Shown in pieces: positions 42,821-51,198 of a stretch of DNA of 64,000 nt (positions within the stretch are counted from its first letter, which is position 1; each line of letters begins with the position of its first letter). Position numbers and translations under genes: made by a program. This DNA is from Paenibacillus peoriae KCTC 3763 (lineage in GTDB: Bacteria; Bacillota; Bacilli; Paenibacillales; Paenibacillaceae): NCBI RefSeq assembly GCF_000236805.1, contig NZ_AGFX01000009.1, forward strand, positions 1-64,000, written 5' to 3'. The notes beneath the pieces were generated by a model. That model saw nothing but the letters and a program-made list of their open reading frames with translations. It was not told where the DNA came from and made no database searches.

Positions 42821-42856
42821 TTGACGCCTGATATCACTGACGTTACAATTGTAACG
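42821..42856 (+). promoter_or_regulatory. Promoter overlapped by perfect 16-bp TetR operator palindrome
   Basis: TTGACG (42821-42826) and TACAAT (42844-42849), 17-base spacer. The perfect palindrome CGTTACAATTGTAACG (42841-42856) covers the -10. A second palindrome, ACACATGTGT, lies at 42860-42869. Confidence 0.75.
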
Positions 42857-42961
42857 GAAACACATGTGTATTCTATTTATTCTTAAGATAAATGTCAAAT
42901 AGATAAGAAGCTCAACGTAGCAGATACCGATGTCACAGATCAATTCAGGAGGTAGTATTTT

Positions 42962-43957
42962 ATGAAAGCACTTGTTTTAGAAGAACAGGGGAAAATAGAA
43001 AGTCTTACGATTGTACAGGATAGAGAGAAACCAATGCCGAAAGAAAATGAAATCAGGGTAAAAGTTTTTGCATCTGGTTTAAATCCTTCAGATTATCAGG
43101 TTGCAGCTTATGCCGGTCTGGCAAGTGAAAAGCAGAGGGTGCTCGGATTAGATGTTGCCGGGATTGTGGATGCGGTTGGAAGCGAGGTCAACAACTTTAA
43201 GGTTGGCGATCGTGTGTACTATCTCCGCAGCATAACAAATCTGGATGGAGGATTTGCGGAATATGCCACTACGACAGCTCACACGGCTAGTAAACTGCCT
43301 GAATCGATTCCCTACGAGGTAGCTGCCGTAGTTCCCGGGGCAGGCTTTACAGCATATCAGGCAATCATTCAAAAACTCAGACCGAAAGCAGGAAATACGA
43401 TACTGATCCACAGAGGAGCAGGTGGTGTAGGGGGGTATGCTATTCAGTTGGCTAAATTATGCGGCTTAACGGTATACACGACTTGCCAAGGAAGAGACAT
43501 AGAATATGTAAAAAGTCTTGGTGCAGATGAAGCAATTGATTTTACCAAAGAAGATGTATATGCAGTGATTGCCAAGTTGACAAATGAAAGAGGCGTTGAC
43601 TACGTGTTGAATACCATTAGTTCAGCAAGTGCTACTAGAGATATTGATGTACTTGCTTTTGGTGGTGAAATCGTCGTCACAGCTGGTTTTCCTGAATTTA
43701 ATCGGCTTCGATTTTATGAAAAGGGCATGTCGCTGCATGAAATTGCGCTTGGAGCAGCTCACACGGAACGGGATTACACAGCACAATCTAATTTGGCGGT
43801 AATAGGAGATGAATTCGCTCGATTATTAGTTGAGAAGAAAATTGCACCTCCAGCATTGACGGTAATCTCTATGGAAGAAATTCCTGAGTATTTAGTTAAA
43901 CTAAAAGAAGGAAAAATAACAGGTAAAGTGGTTGCAAAAATCAATTCGATGGAGTGA
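42962..43957 (+). CDS. NADPH:quinone oxidoreductase-like MDR protein
   Basis: A 331-residue zinc-independent MDR enzyme. The GroES-like domain contains VLGLDVAGIVDAVG (about residues 60-73); the Rossmann part has ILIHRGAGGVGGYAIQLAKL (about 146-165). It reduces quinones or enones with NADPH. CAGGAGGTAGTATTTT precedes the ATG. It is regulated by the divergent TetR through the palindrome at 42841, a typical electrophile-stress arrangement. Confidence 0.88.
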   Translation: MKALVLEEQGKIESLTIVQDREKPMPKENEIRVKVFASGLNPSDYQVAAYAGLASEKQRVLGLDVAGIVDAVGSEVNNFKVGDRVYYLRSITNLDGGFAEYATTTAHTASKLPESIPYEVAAVVPGAGFTAYQAIIQKLRPKAGNTILIHRGAGGVGGYAIQLAKLCGLTVYTTCQGRDIEYVKSLGADEAIDFTKEDVYAVIAKLTNERGVDYVLNTISSASATRDIDVLAFGGEIVVTAGFPEFNRLRFYEKGMSLHEIALGAAHTERDYTAQSNLAVIGDEFARLLVEKKIAPPALTVISMEEIPEYLVKLKEGKITGKVVAKINSME

Positions 43958-44019
43958 ACTAGCAACAAGAGCCGGGCCAGCTTGGTTGATTGGCGGTGTT
44001 GCGATTAGTAACAACAAAG

Positions 44020-44054
44020 ACAGCTCCTACAGGCGATGCAGGAGCTGTTTTTTT
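44020..44054 (+). terminator. Terminator after quinone reductase gene
   Basis: ACAGCTCCT (44020-44028) and AGGAGCTGT (44040-44048) perfect stem, followed by TTTTTT. Confidence 0.9.
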
Positions 44055-44172
44055 GCCGTGCTAGGCGAACTACTAGGTAGTAAAAGTCCACTTCTACACG
44101 TTTTATAAATCTTTTAGAATGTCTTCAAGGTGTTCTTTAATATGACCTTCCGTACATTTGGGCAATGCTCTT

Positions 44173-45696
44173 TTACTTCGCTGCCTTATGTGCTTCTACA
44201 GGCACAATAAATTTGGTTTCATGCAGCTTCTCATGTGAGTCATAGGCTCCGACGTTGAATTCAACCTTATCGGTCTTTTTGTCGTAAAAAGCGTAAACCC
44301 ATTCTGCGCTCTGCGCACTTTGGCCTGGATTTACAACCCCAATGCGATCCATGCCAGGCACGGATATGGTGTAATGCGAACCGTCTGCATTATTATTTCC
44401 CGGATCGTGTGCATCTGTCATCCAAAAATGGGCCTTGGAGAATGCAAGTGGCTCGCCACCAGTTGGACGGATATTCTTGTAGCTATAATTCACGATTAGC
44501 ACCTGCTTGGCCGGTCGGTTACCATTTATACTGTTGCCCGCAAGTGTGGTCTCGCGAACCGAATTCACGGTAAATTCCCATTCATTGTTTACTTTCCAGG
44601 TTTCTCCGGCATGATATTCATTCGCATGTCCCGCTAACTTAGGGGAACCGCCACTATGCGAGGTCACGATAGATGCGGAAACAGGAGAAGTTGCCAATAC
44701 AGCTGCTAGACTTCCGATGAGCAGACAGGCAGACAGAACACCTGCGACGGTTGTTTTTTTCATTTTCATAATGGATTCAATCCTTTCTTCAATTGCTAAT
44801 TTGCTAAAATAATTGTTCATGGATGGCAGTGCCAGCTTTTGCTCTTCCATATGGATCAGGGTGCGCGCATAATCGGAGCGCCGCTGATAGCCAAGATTCC
44901 GTATAACCGCCTCATCACAATACAGCTCCATATCCCGATTCACCAGCATATACATCAGCCAGGCAAACGGGTTGTACCAGTGTAGACAGAAAGCTAGCAG
45001 TAGCAACATCTTGCTAGCGCTATCGAAACGACGGATATGCACGTATTCATGAGTCAGAATATATTCCAGCCGCTTATGGTCACTCCAATCCATTGCTACG
45101 GGCATTAAAATAACAGGCCGAAAAATCCCGTATGTAAGTGGAGAATCAATTTGCCCAGTTTGTCTGACCTCAATGCTCCGCAGCAGACGATGACGAGAAA
45201 GCCAGCGATCTACAAATTCTTGCTTCACCGGATGGGCAGAGCGGAAACGGCGATACCACCGGATATACGCTACGCCGAAAAACACTGCGAACCCGATTGC
45301 ACCTATCAGCCAGATGAGCATCCATACCGACACGGCAGGTGCTGATTGTGGAAAAGTGGAAGGGCGTACGGACAGTACGTCCCATGATCGGGGGAACGTT
45401 GAACCCGATAAAGCCGCTGTCCAGGCAGCCACCGCTGAAGAAGGGACTGCTGTAGCTGCCATATCCGTTGGACCACTCAGCTTATTGGCCGCTGTATTCA
45501 ACAACGAATACAGATTCCACTCCGAAGGCAGGGAAAAAGGAATGCAGAGTCGCAGCCAGACGATCGCCCACAGCCATAAAAAAGCAGAGCGGGGAAACGT
45601 GTTTTTGTTCAATATCCGTACACCGACCACAATAACGATCATCAGTGCTGCGGAAATATCCATTTGCAGCCAGTTCATCATAAGCACCTCATTCAT
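44173..45696 (-). CDS. BlaR1/MecR1-type M56 membrane metalloprotease with extra C-terminal domain
   Basis: A 507-residue protein. Four N-terminal membrane segments enclose the zinc-protease site HEYVH (HExxH) with downstream Glu in ELYCDEAVI. After a last membrane segment (VAGVLSACLLIGSLAAVLAT, about 320-339) comes a secreted beta domain (about 360-500, VLIVNYSYKNI) of DUF4352-like appearance in place of a penicillin-binding domain. It probably cleaves the BlaI repressor encoded upstream when its sensor binds a ligand. The ATG at 45696 overlaps the blaI stop; a start at 45681 behind GAGGTG is possible. Confidence 0.83.
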   Translation of the reverse strand: MNEVLMMNWLQMDISAALMIVIVVGVRILNKNTFPRSAFLWLWAIVWLRLCIPFSLPSEWNLYSLLNTAANKLSGPTDMAATAVPSSAVAAWTAALSGSTFPRSWDVLSVRPSTFPQSAPAVSVWMLIWLIGAIGFAVFFGVAYIRWYRRFRSAHPVKQEFVDRWLSRHRLLRSIEVRQTGQIDSPLTYGIFRPVILMPVAMDWSDHKRLEYILTHEYVHIRRFDSASKMLLLLAFCLHWYNPFAWLMYMLVNRDMELYCDEAVIRNLGYQRRSDYARTLIHMEEQKLALPSMNNYFSKLAIEERIESIMKMKKTTVAGVLSACLLIGSLAAVLATSPVSASIVTSHSGGSPKLAGHANEYHAGETWKVNNEWEFTVNSVRETTLAGNSINGNRPAKQVLIVNYSYKNIRPTGGEPLAFSKAHFWMTDAHDPGNNNADGSHYTISVPGMDRIGVVNPGQSAQSAEWVYAFYDKKTDKVEFNVGAYDSHEKLHETKFIVPVEAHKAAK

Positions 45697-46054
45697 CCAA
45701 CTCGTCTACCATTTTTTTCAGCCGGTCAATCTGCTCATTGGAAAGTTCCTTCTTGCCGAGCAGTGAGGCGAATAGCTTGTTGGTGGAGCCATCAAAGATT
45801 TTGTTCACCAGATCCATAGTGCTTTTTCTCTGCACTTCCTCTTGAGACACTAGCGCCCGGCAAATGAAGTTAGGCTCGGAGCGTTGAATTGCTCCTTTTT
45901 TGATACAACGCTTGATCAGCGTATATGTCGTATTTACATTCCAGCCGTAGTTGTCGGACAAAATACCGGCGATATGCTTGGCTGTTGTATCGCCTTCCTG
46001 CCAGAGGACAGACATGACCTTCAACTCGGAATCGCCCAGATTCAGCTTGTCCAT
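45689..46054 (-). CDS. BlaI/MecI family transcriptional repressor
   Basis: A 121-residue winged-helix repressor: LGDSELKVMSVLWQEGDTTA, then WNVNTTYTLIKRCIKKGAIQ, and a C-terminal dimerisation part with the protease-sensitive region. AGGGAGAG precedes the ATG. It forms a two-gene operon with the M56 protease gene (8-base overlap). Its promoter region contains a large dyad with two ACAnnTGT boxes, consistent with autoregulation. No beta-lactamase or penicillin-binding gene is adjacent. Confidence 0.88.
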   Translation of the reverse strand: MDKLNLGDSELKVMSVLWQEGDTTAKHIAGILSDNYGWNVNTTYTLIKRCIKKGAIQRSEPNFICRALVSQEEVQRKSTMDLVNKIFDGSTNKLFASLLGKKELSNEQIDRLKKMVDELDE

Positions 46055-46068
46055 AACACTCTCCCTTC

Positions 46069-46113
46069 ATAAGACAATTGTAGTTTACATTCATGATAAT
46101 ACAACTGTCTTAT
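46069..46113. promoter_or_regulatory. BlaI operator dyad upstream of blaI
   Basis: ATAAGACAATTGTA (46069-46082) and TACAACTGTCTTAT (46100-46113) form a 14-bp inverted repeat with one mismatch. Each arm has an ACAnnTGT core like known BlaI/MecI boxes; the cores are about three helical turns apart. Confidence 0.7.
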
Positions 46114-46114
46114 A

Positions 46115-46516
46115 GAAAAATCAATGTCAGAACGATTACAATATGTTCATCTTTTAATGTATCTATTTGTTTCAGAATAATATTAGAACACATGGAAGGG
46201 GAGGTCATTACCGGGACGCAGGAATCAGATTTGATTCGCTCATTTTTCAATTTAAAAAATTTATATTAATATTAAGAGACAAACAAGTTAATCTGAATTT
46301 TTAGATGTAAATAGGATAGAACGTATTCCAAATGAGAATATATGTTCTATTAGGTTAATGAGTTGTTTGGTAAAAAAAGGGGAATATTTACTCAAGAAAT
46401 GAAAGAGCTGAATATGTTATATTTAGCTTAGAAGTGTGAATATGGAAAGTTTTGGTCTGTCAATTAAAAAAAACACACTTGAAGCATTCATTAAGAGTAC
46501 AATAAAAAAAGATTAG
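46115..46516. other. AT-rich intergenic region before the LysR gene
   Basis: No gene is supported. It holds an inverted repeat ATAGAAC (46316-46322)/GTTCTAT (46344-46350) with GTATTC/GAATAT inside, a possible LysR or other operator, and the smaller repeat GAATCAGATTTGATTC at 46222-46237. Confidence 0.4.
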
Positions 46517-46540
46517 ATGAGAAGAAGGGTGGTTGTCGTT

Positions 46541-47404
46541 TTGAATATAGAAAATATTGAGGCATTCGTCTATGCTGTTCATTTAGGGAGTTTTGTTAAA
46601 GCAGCTGAGGCACTTTATCTTACCCAGCCTTCTGTAACTGCCCGTATTCACTCCCTGGAACGTGAGCTTAATGCGGAATTATTTCATCGTTCTGGGAAGC
46701 AAATCTCAATAAATGAAAAGGGAAAGTCGTTTTTACCATATGCACAAAACATTTTACAATCTTATCAGGAAGCCAAATTAATGTTGCACCAACCGATACT
46801 TACGGTTGATAAATTGAAAATTGGATGTGCTACCTCCATCGCGAATTTCATTATCCCTGAAATTCTTCCTGCTTTTAAAACTAAATTCCCCAATGTGAAC
46901 GTCAAAATTCTAACCGGACATTCTAATGATATATTAGACAAGGTTCTTAATAACGAGGTGGATTTCGGAATGGTTCGAACAGTTACACATCCCCAAATTG
47001 AATCTGAGATATTTCGTCATGATCCAATCGGATTGTTTGTCCCTATCAACCATCCTTTGTTGCACAATAGTCAGGTGACAATTGAAGAGGTCAGTGAAGA
47101 ACCGCTCATCTTTTTTGATTATGGATCGGTAGACTGGCTTATGATTTATGGCTTGTTTGAATCTAAAAATCTAAAGCCAAATGTGGTTCTTGAAGTGGAT
47201 AGTATGGAGGCTGCAAAAAATTTAGTGGTAAATGGGATGGGAATTAGCTTTTTACCGGAGCATTGTGTGAAGAAAGAATTGGAAAGTGGGCAGTTATTCC
47301 GTGTGCCATTAGTCTCATCCGGGAGATTCGATGTAAAAATTGACTTTATCTATGCAAAAGGAAACCATAAACCTGCATATATAGAATATTTTATAAAAAA
47401 ATAG
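46541..47404 (+). CDS. LysR family transcriptional regulator
   Basis: A 287-residue regulator: N-terminal HTH (FVKAAEALYLTQPSVTARIH, residues about 18-37) and a type 2 periplasmic-binding-like sensor (about 90-285, IGCATSIANFIIPEILPAF). I prefer the TTG at 46541 (MNIENIEAF, with GAAGGGTGG upstream) because LysR proteins normally begin this way; the ATG at 46517 adds eight residues. It precedes the dicarboxylate transporter cluster on the same strand, where palindromes with CTATATAG arms may be its sites. Confidence 0.87.
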   Translation: MNIENIEAFVYAVHLGSFVKAAEALYLTQPSVTARIHSLERELNAELFHRSGKQISINEKGKSFLPYAQNILQSYQEAKLMLHQPILTVDKLKIGCATSIANFIIPEILPAFKTKFPNVNVKILTGHSNDILDKVLNNEVDFGMVRTVTHPQIESEIFRHDPIGLFVPINHPLLHNSQVTIEEVSEEPLIFFDYGSVDWLMIYGLFESKNLKPNVVLEVDSMEAAKNLVVNGMGISFLPEHCVKKELESGQLFRVPLVSSGRFDVKIDFIYAKGNHKPAYIEYFIKK

Positions 47405-47459
47405 CTGACTATAACTGGTCTAGGGTTTTCAACTGATGGGAATATAACGGCTGTCTATT

Positions 47460-47500
47460 ATTTTATTTCTATATAGATTTATCCTATATAGAAATAAAAT
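47460..47500. promoter_or_regulatory. 17-bp perfect inverted repeat upstream of dicarboxylate transporter gene
   Basis: ATTTTATTTCTATATAG (47460-47476) and CTATATAGAAATAAAAT (47484-47500) with a 7-base loop. There is no T-run on either side. It could be the LysR gene's terminator or a regulator site; a related but shorter dyad occurs at 48896. Confidence 0.65.
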
Positions 47501-47556
47501 ACATTTAATTTTCTACATGGCACCCTATAACTTAAAATAATTGCAGGTCCAAATAA

Positions 47557-47571
47557 ATGTAAGCGATTACA
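47557..47571. promoter_or_regulatory. Perfect cre site (CcpA) before dicarboxylate transporter
   Basis: ATGTAAGCGATTACA matches WTGNAANCGNWNNCW at every position. It lies 49 bases before the transporter start, so repression by CcpA-HPr-Ser-P when better sugars are present is likely. Confidence 0.82.
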
Positions 47572-47619
47572 CTTTGCTGACCGCAATCTCAGAATAAGAA
47601 TAGGGGATGAAGATTAAAG

Positions 47620-48861
47620 ATGAAAAAGTTAGGACTAGCATGGCAAATATTCATCGGACTTGCTCTAGGCATTGCTGTAGGTGCCATTTTCTACGGAAAT
47701 CCTCTAGTAACGGCGATTTTGCAGCCGGTTGGTGATGTATTTATCCGTCTTATTAAAATGATTGTTTTGCCTATTGTCATTTCCTCTCTTGTAGTAGGCA
47801 TAGCGGGCTCTGGAGATAAGAAAAAATTGGGGAAGATAGGCTTTAAAACGATTCTGTATTTTGAAATTATAACTACTGTAGCAATAGTTTTAGGTTTGTT
47901 TGCGGGAAATATTTTCAAACCGGGATTAGGCATTGATATGTCGCAACTGAGCAAAACTGATATACACCAATATGTAAATACCGCAGAAAACGCTAGTCAC
48001 AGTTTGGCTGACACGTTTGTTAATATCGTTCCGACAAACATCGTTCAAGCTATGGGGAACGGCGATTTGCTAGCCATCATTTTCTTCTCTGTACTGTTTG
48101 GGGTCGGTATTTCTGTAATTGGTGAAAAGGGTAAACCGGTGATTCATTTTTTGGAAGCCGTCTCTGAAACGATGTTCTGGATGACCAATCAGATCATGAA
48201 ATTGGCCCCTCTCGGTGTGTTTGCTTTGATTGGTGTTACAGTTGCTAAATTTGGTGTTTCCTCTTTAATACCGCTTGGCAAACTGGTAATTGTACTCTAT
48301 TTGTCCATGTTTGTATTTGTGTATGTCATATCAGGCATAGTAGCAAAAATGTGCGGCACCAGCATTGTGAAAATTTTAAAATTATTGAAGGATGAAATTA
48401 TTTTGGCTTTCTCGACCGCAAGCTCGGAAGCCGTTCTACCGAAACTGATGCATAAGATGGAACAATTCGGATGCCCGAAATCGATCGTATCCTTTGTCGT
48501 TCCTACCGGATATACTTTTAATTTGTGCGGCTCTGCACTGTATCAATCGCTGGCTACTCTATTTATTGTACAAATGTATGGTATCGATTTACCGATCTTG
48601 TCACAGATCAGCATAGTGGTCATATTAATGTTAACCTCCAAAGGGATGGCTGGTGTTTCTGGCGCTTCCCTGGTTGTTCTACTAGCTACCGTAAATTCCG
48701 TAGGCCTTCCTGTTGAAGGTGTTGCGCTGATTGCTGGAATTGACCGTATTCTCGATATGGCGAGAACCGTTGTGAATGTGGTAGGTAATGCCTTAGCTAC
48801 AGTCGTCATTTCCAAATGGGAAGGCCAGTTTGATCATGGAAAATCAGATCGTTTAAAATAA
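47620..48861 (+). CDS. Dicarboxylate/amino acid:cation symporter (GltP/DctA type)
   Basis: A 413-residue transporter of the DAACS family. Eight membrane helices and two re-entrant loops; hallmark motifs are AFSTASSEAVLPKLM (serine-rich HP1), VVPTGYTFNLCGSALYQSLA (TM7, NMDGT-like) and SKGMAGVSGASLVVLLATV (HP2). TM7 has NLCGS where NMDGT is usual, which may alter cation or substrate specificity. Given the genes that follow, aspartate is the probable substrate. Weak ribosome site (GGGGATGAAG). Confidence 0.9.
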   Translation: MKKLGLAWQIFIGLALGIAVGAIFYGNPLVTAILQPVGDVFIRLIKMIVLPIVISSLVVGIAGSGDKKKLGKIGFKTILYFEIITTVAIVLGLFAGNIFKPGLGIDMSQLSKTDIHQYVNTAENASHSLADTFVNIVPTNIVQAMGNGDLLAIIFFSVLFGVGISVIGEKGKPVIHFLEAVSETMFWMTNQIMKLAPLGVFALIGVTVAKFGVSSLIPLGKLVIVLYLSMFVFVYVISGIVAKMCGTSIVKILKLLKDEIILAFSTASSEAVLPKLMHKMEQFGCPKSIVSFVVPTGYTFNLCGSALYQSLATLFIVQMYGIDLPILSQISIVVILMLTSKGMAGVSGASLVVLLATVNSVGLPVEGVALIAGIDRILDMARTVVNVVGNALATVVISKWEGQFDHGKSDRLK

Positions 48862-48895
48862 TGATCCTATCCTCTTTTCCAATTGTTTCTGTTGG

Positions 48896-48916
48896 ATATA
48901 TAGGATTTCTATATTT
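48896..48916. promoter_or_regulatory. Dyad related to the repeat at 47460, before racemase gene
   Basis: ATATATAG (48896-48903) and CTATATTT (48909-48916), 5-base loop. Shares the TATAG/CTATA arms with the larger repeat upstream of the transporter. Confidence 0.4.
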
Positions 48917-48998
48917 GAATAAATTCTCTTGATATACACTGCTTTCCACTTAAGATTTATACTCTTAATGTGCAAAAGAAAAAAGTGGAGGGATTCTC

Positions 48999-49691
48999 AT
49001 GATAAAGACCGTTGGAATTATGGGAGGAATGGGACCGCTCGCAACAGTCGATTTGATGAACAAAATTATTCGACTAACCCCTGCCCAAAATGACCAGGAT
49101 CATATTCATATGATCGTTGATAATTATCCTCAGATTCCGGATCGTACATTAGCCATAATGGGTAAAGGCAATGATCCACTCCCCTTTATGAAACAATCTG
49201 CCAAGAGATTGGAGGATGCCGGTGCGGATTTGATTGTAATCGCTTGCAATACTGCGCATTATTATCTGCAGAACATTCAAGAAACGGTTAGGACTCCGAT
49301 TGTTAATATGCCCAAAGAAACGGCAAGTTTCATAGGCGAGGCTGGGATAAGACGTGTCTCATTGTTAGCGACTGACGGTACATTGAAAACGTTGCTTTAT
49401 CAAAACGCTCTCCGTGAGAAAGGAATTACGGTGTTGGAGCCTGATGAGATTACACAAGCTATCGTAATGGAAGGTATTTATTCAGTAAAAGCGGGACATA
49501 TCGAAAAAGGCAAGCGTTTATTGGTGAACGCATGTCAAACGATGATTGCCAAAGGAACGAAGGCCGTTGTTGCAGCTTGCACAGAGATTCCGATTGTTTT
49601 GAGTGAAGTAGACGGGATTAAAGTAATAGATCCAACTTATATTTTAGCCAAGAAGGTTGTAGATATTGCATACCGGGAACATGTGTTGTAA
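48999..49691 (+). CDS. Aspartate/glutamate racemase family protein
   Basis: A 230-residue cofactor-independent racemase. The two catalytic cysteines are in VIACNTAHYY (Cys about 84) and VAACTEIPIV (Cys about 194); the N-terminus KTVGIMGGMGPLATVDLMNK is typical of aspartate racemases. With the downstream aspartase it would convert D-aspartate to L-aspartate before deamination. Ribosome site GTGGAGGG. Gap to aspA is 37 bases, so they are cotranscribed. Confidence 0.88.
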   Translation: MIKTVGIMGGMGPLATVDLMNKIIRLTPAQNDQDHIHMIVDNYPQIPDRTLAIMGKGNDPLPFMKQSAKRLEDAGADLIVIACNTAHYYLQNIQETVRTPIVNMPKETASFIGEAGIRRVSLLATDGTLKTLLYQNALREKGITVLEPDEITQAIVMEGIYSVKAGHIEKGKRLLVNACQTMIAKGTKAVVAACTEIPIVLSEVDGIKVIDPTYILAKKVVDIAYREHVL

Positions 49692-49728
49692 ATGAGACTT
49701 GAAACTAGAAATAGGGGGATAAAAACTC

Positions 49729-51147
49729 ATGAATGAATATCGTAAAGAAAAAGATTTTCTTGGAGAAAAAGAAGTGCCATCTCAAGCCTACTACGGTATA
49801 CAAACCGTTCGAGCATTAGAAAATTTTCCGATCACAGGCTATCGTATCCATGAATCGTTAATTCGTGCTATGGCTACGGTTAAAAAGGCGGCAGCGTTGG
49901 CTAATATGGAGATTGGGCAATTGAATCCACATATCGGGAATGCGATCGTCTCAGCAGCACAAGAAATCATGGACGGTAAATGGCATGACCAATTTATAGT
50001 TGATCCTATTCAAGGCGGAGCAGGTACATCCATCAACATGAATACCAATGAGGTTATCGCCAACCGGGCGATCGAGCTGCTGGGGGGAACCAAGGGGGAT
50101 TATTTCAAAGTGAGCCCCAACACACATGTGAATATGGCCCAATCAACCAACGATGCTTTTCCTACGGCGATTCATATTGCAACACTTTCTTTGATTGATA
50201 AGCTGATCGTCACGATGAAGGAAATGCTCGCAGCATTTCAGACTAAAGCTGTGCAGTTCGACGGGATTATCAAAATGGGTCGTACTCATCTGCAAGATGG
50301 CGTGCCGATCCGTCTTGGGCAGGAGTTTGAGGCCTACAGTAGAGTGCTGGAACGTGATATCAAGAGGATCAGTCAGACTCGCGGCCATTTGTACGAAGTT
50401 AACATGGGCGCAACAGCTGTTGGTACGGGCTTAAATGCTGATCCCCGATATATTAAACGGGTCGTGGAATATCTTGCCGAGCTCAGCGAATTGCCGCTTT
50501 GTAATGCCACGCACCTGGTGGACGGGACGCAAAATACGGATGCTTACACTGAGGTGTCCGCCGCTTTAAAAGTTTGCATGATCAACATGTCAAAGATTGC
50601 CAATGACCTGCGTTTGCTTGCCTCCGGGCCTCGCACCGGGCTAGGGGAATTGAATTTGCCGGCACGCCAACCCGGTTCGTCCATTATGCCGGGCAAGGTC
50701 AATCCGGTTATGGCGGAGGTAGTGAATCAAGTGGCGTTTCAGGTCATCGGCAATGACCATACGATTTGTCTTGCCTCCGAAGCAGGGCAGCTGGAGCTAA
50801 ATGTCATGGAGCCTGTGCTCGTGTTCAATTTGCTGCAATCGCTCAGCATGATGAATCAGGTGTTCAACGTATTCCGCGTGTACTGTTTGGAGGAAATCGA
50901 AGCAAACGTAGAGCGCTGTAAAGAGTATGTGGAGAAAAGTGTAGGGGTTATAACGGCGCTCAACCCGCACTTAGGCTATGAGACAGTCGCGAGAATCGCG
51001 CGCGAGGCGATTTTGACGGGGCGTCCGGTACGCGAGCTGTGCCTTCTTTATAATGTTTTGACGGAAGAGGAGCTTGAGATCATTCTTAACCCATATGAGA
51101 TGACGAATCCGGGTATCGCAGGAGCAGAATTATTGGAAAAGAATTAA
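49729..51147 (+). CDS. aspA: Aspartate ammonia-lyase (aspartase)
   Basis: A 472-residue fumarase/aspartase-superfamily tetramer: L-aspartate to fumarate plus ammonia. Substrate-binding motifs are QGGAGTSINMNTNEVIANRA (about 95-114), HTHVN-type PNTHVNMAQSTND, and the signature GSSIMPGKVNPVMAE (about 317-331) that covers the catalytic serine. AspA is favoured over fumarase by the N-terminal EKDFLGEKEVP and by the racemase and transporter neighbours. Ribosome site AGGGGGAT. Confidence 0.92.
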   Translation: MNEYRKEKDFLGEKEVPSQAYYGIQTVRALENFPITGYRIHESLIRAMATVKKAAALANMEIGQLNPHIGNAIVSAAQEIMDGKWHDQFIVDPIQGGAGTSINMNTNEVIANRAIELLGGTKGDYFKVSPNTHVNMAQSTNDAFPTAIHIATLSLIDKLIVTMKEMLAAFQTKAVQFDGIIKMGRTHLQDGVPIRLGQEFEAYSRVLERDIKRISQTRGHLYEVNMGATAVGTGLNADPRYIKRVVEYLAELSELPLCNATHLVDGTQNTDAYTEVSAALKVCMINMSKIANDLRLLASGPRTGLGELNLPARQPGSSIMPGKVNPVMAEVVNQVAFQVIGNDHTICLASEAGQLELNVMEPVLVFNLLQSLSMMNQVFNVFRVYCLEEIEANVERCKEYVEKSVGVITALNPHLGYETVARIAREAILTGRPVRELCLLYNVLTEEELEIILNPYEMTNPGIAGAELLEKN

Positions 51148-51198
51148 AGAGTGGCGTGCAATAAACGTTTAACGAAAGCAAAGGGAGAGTGACAAAAA

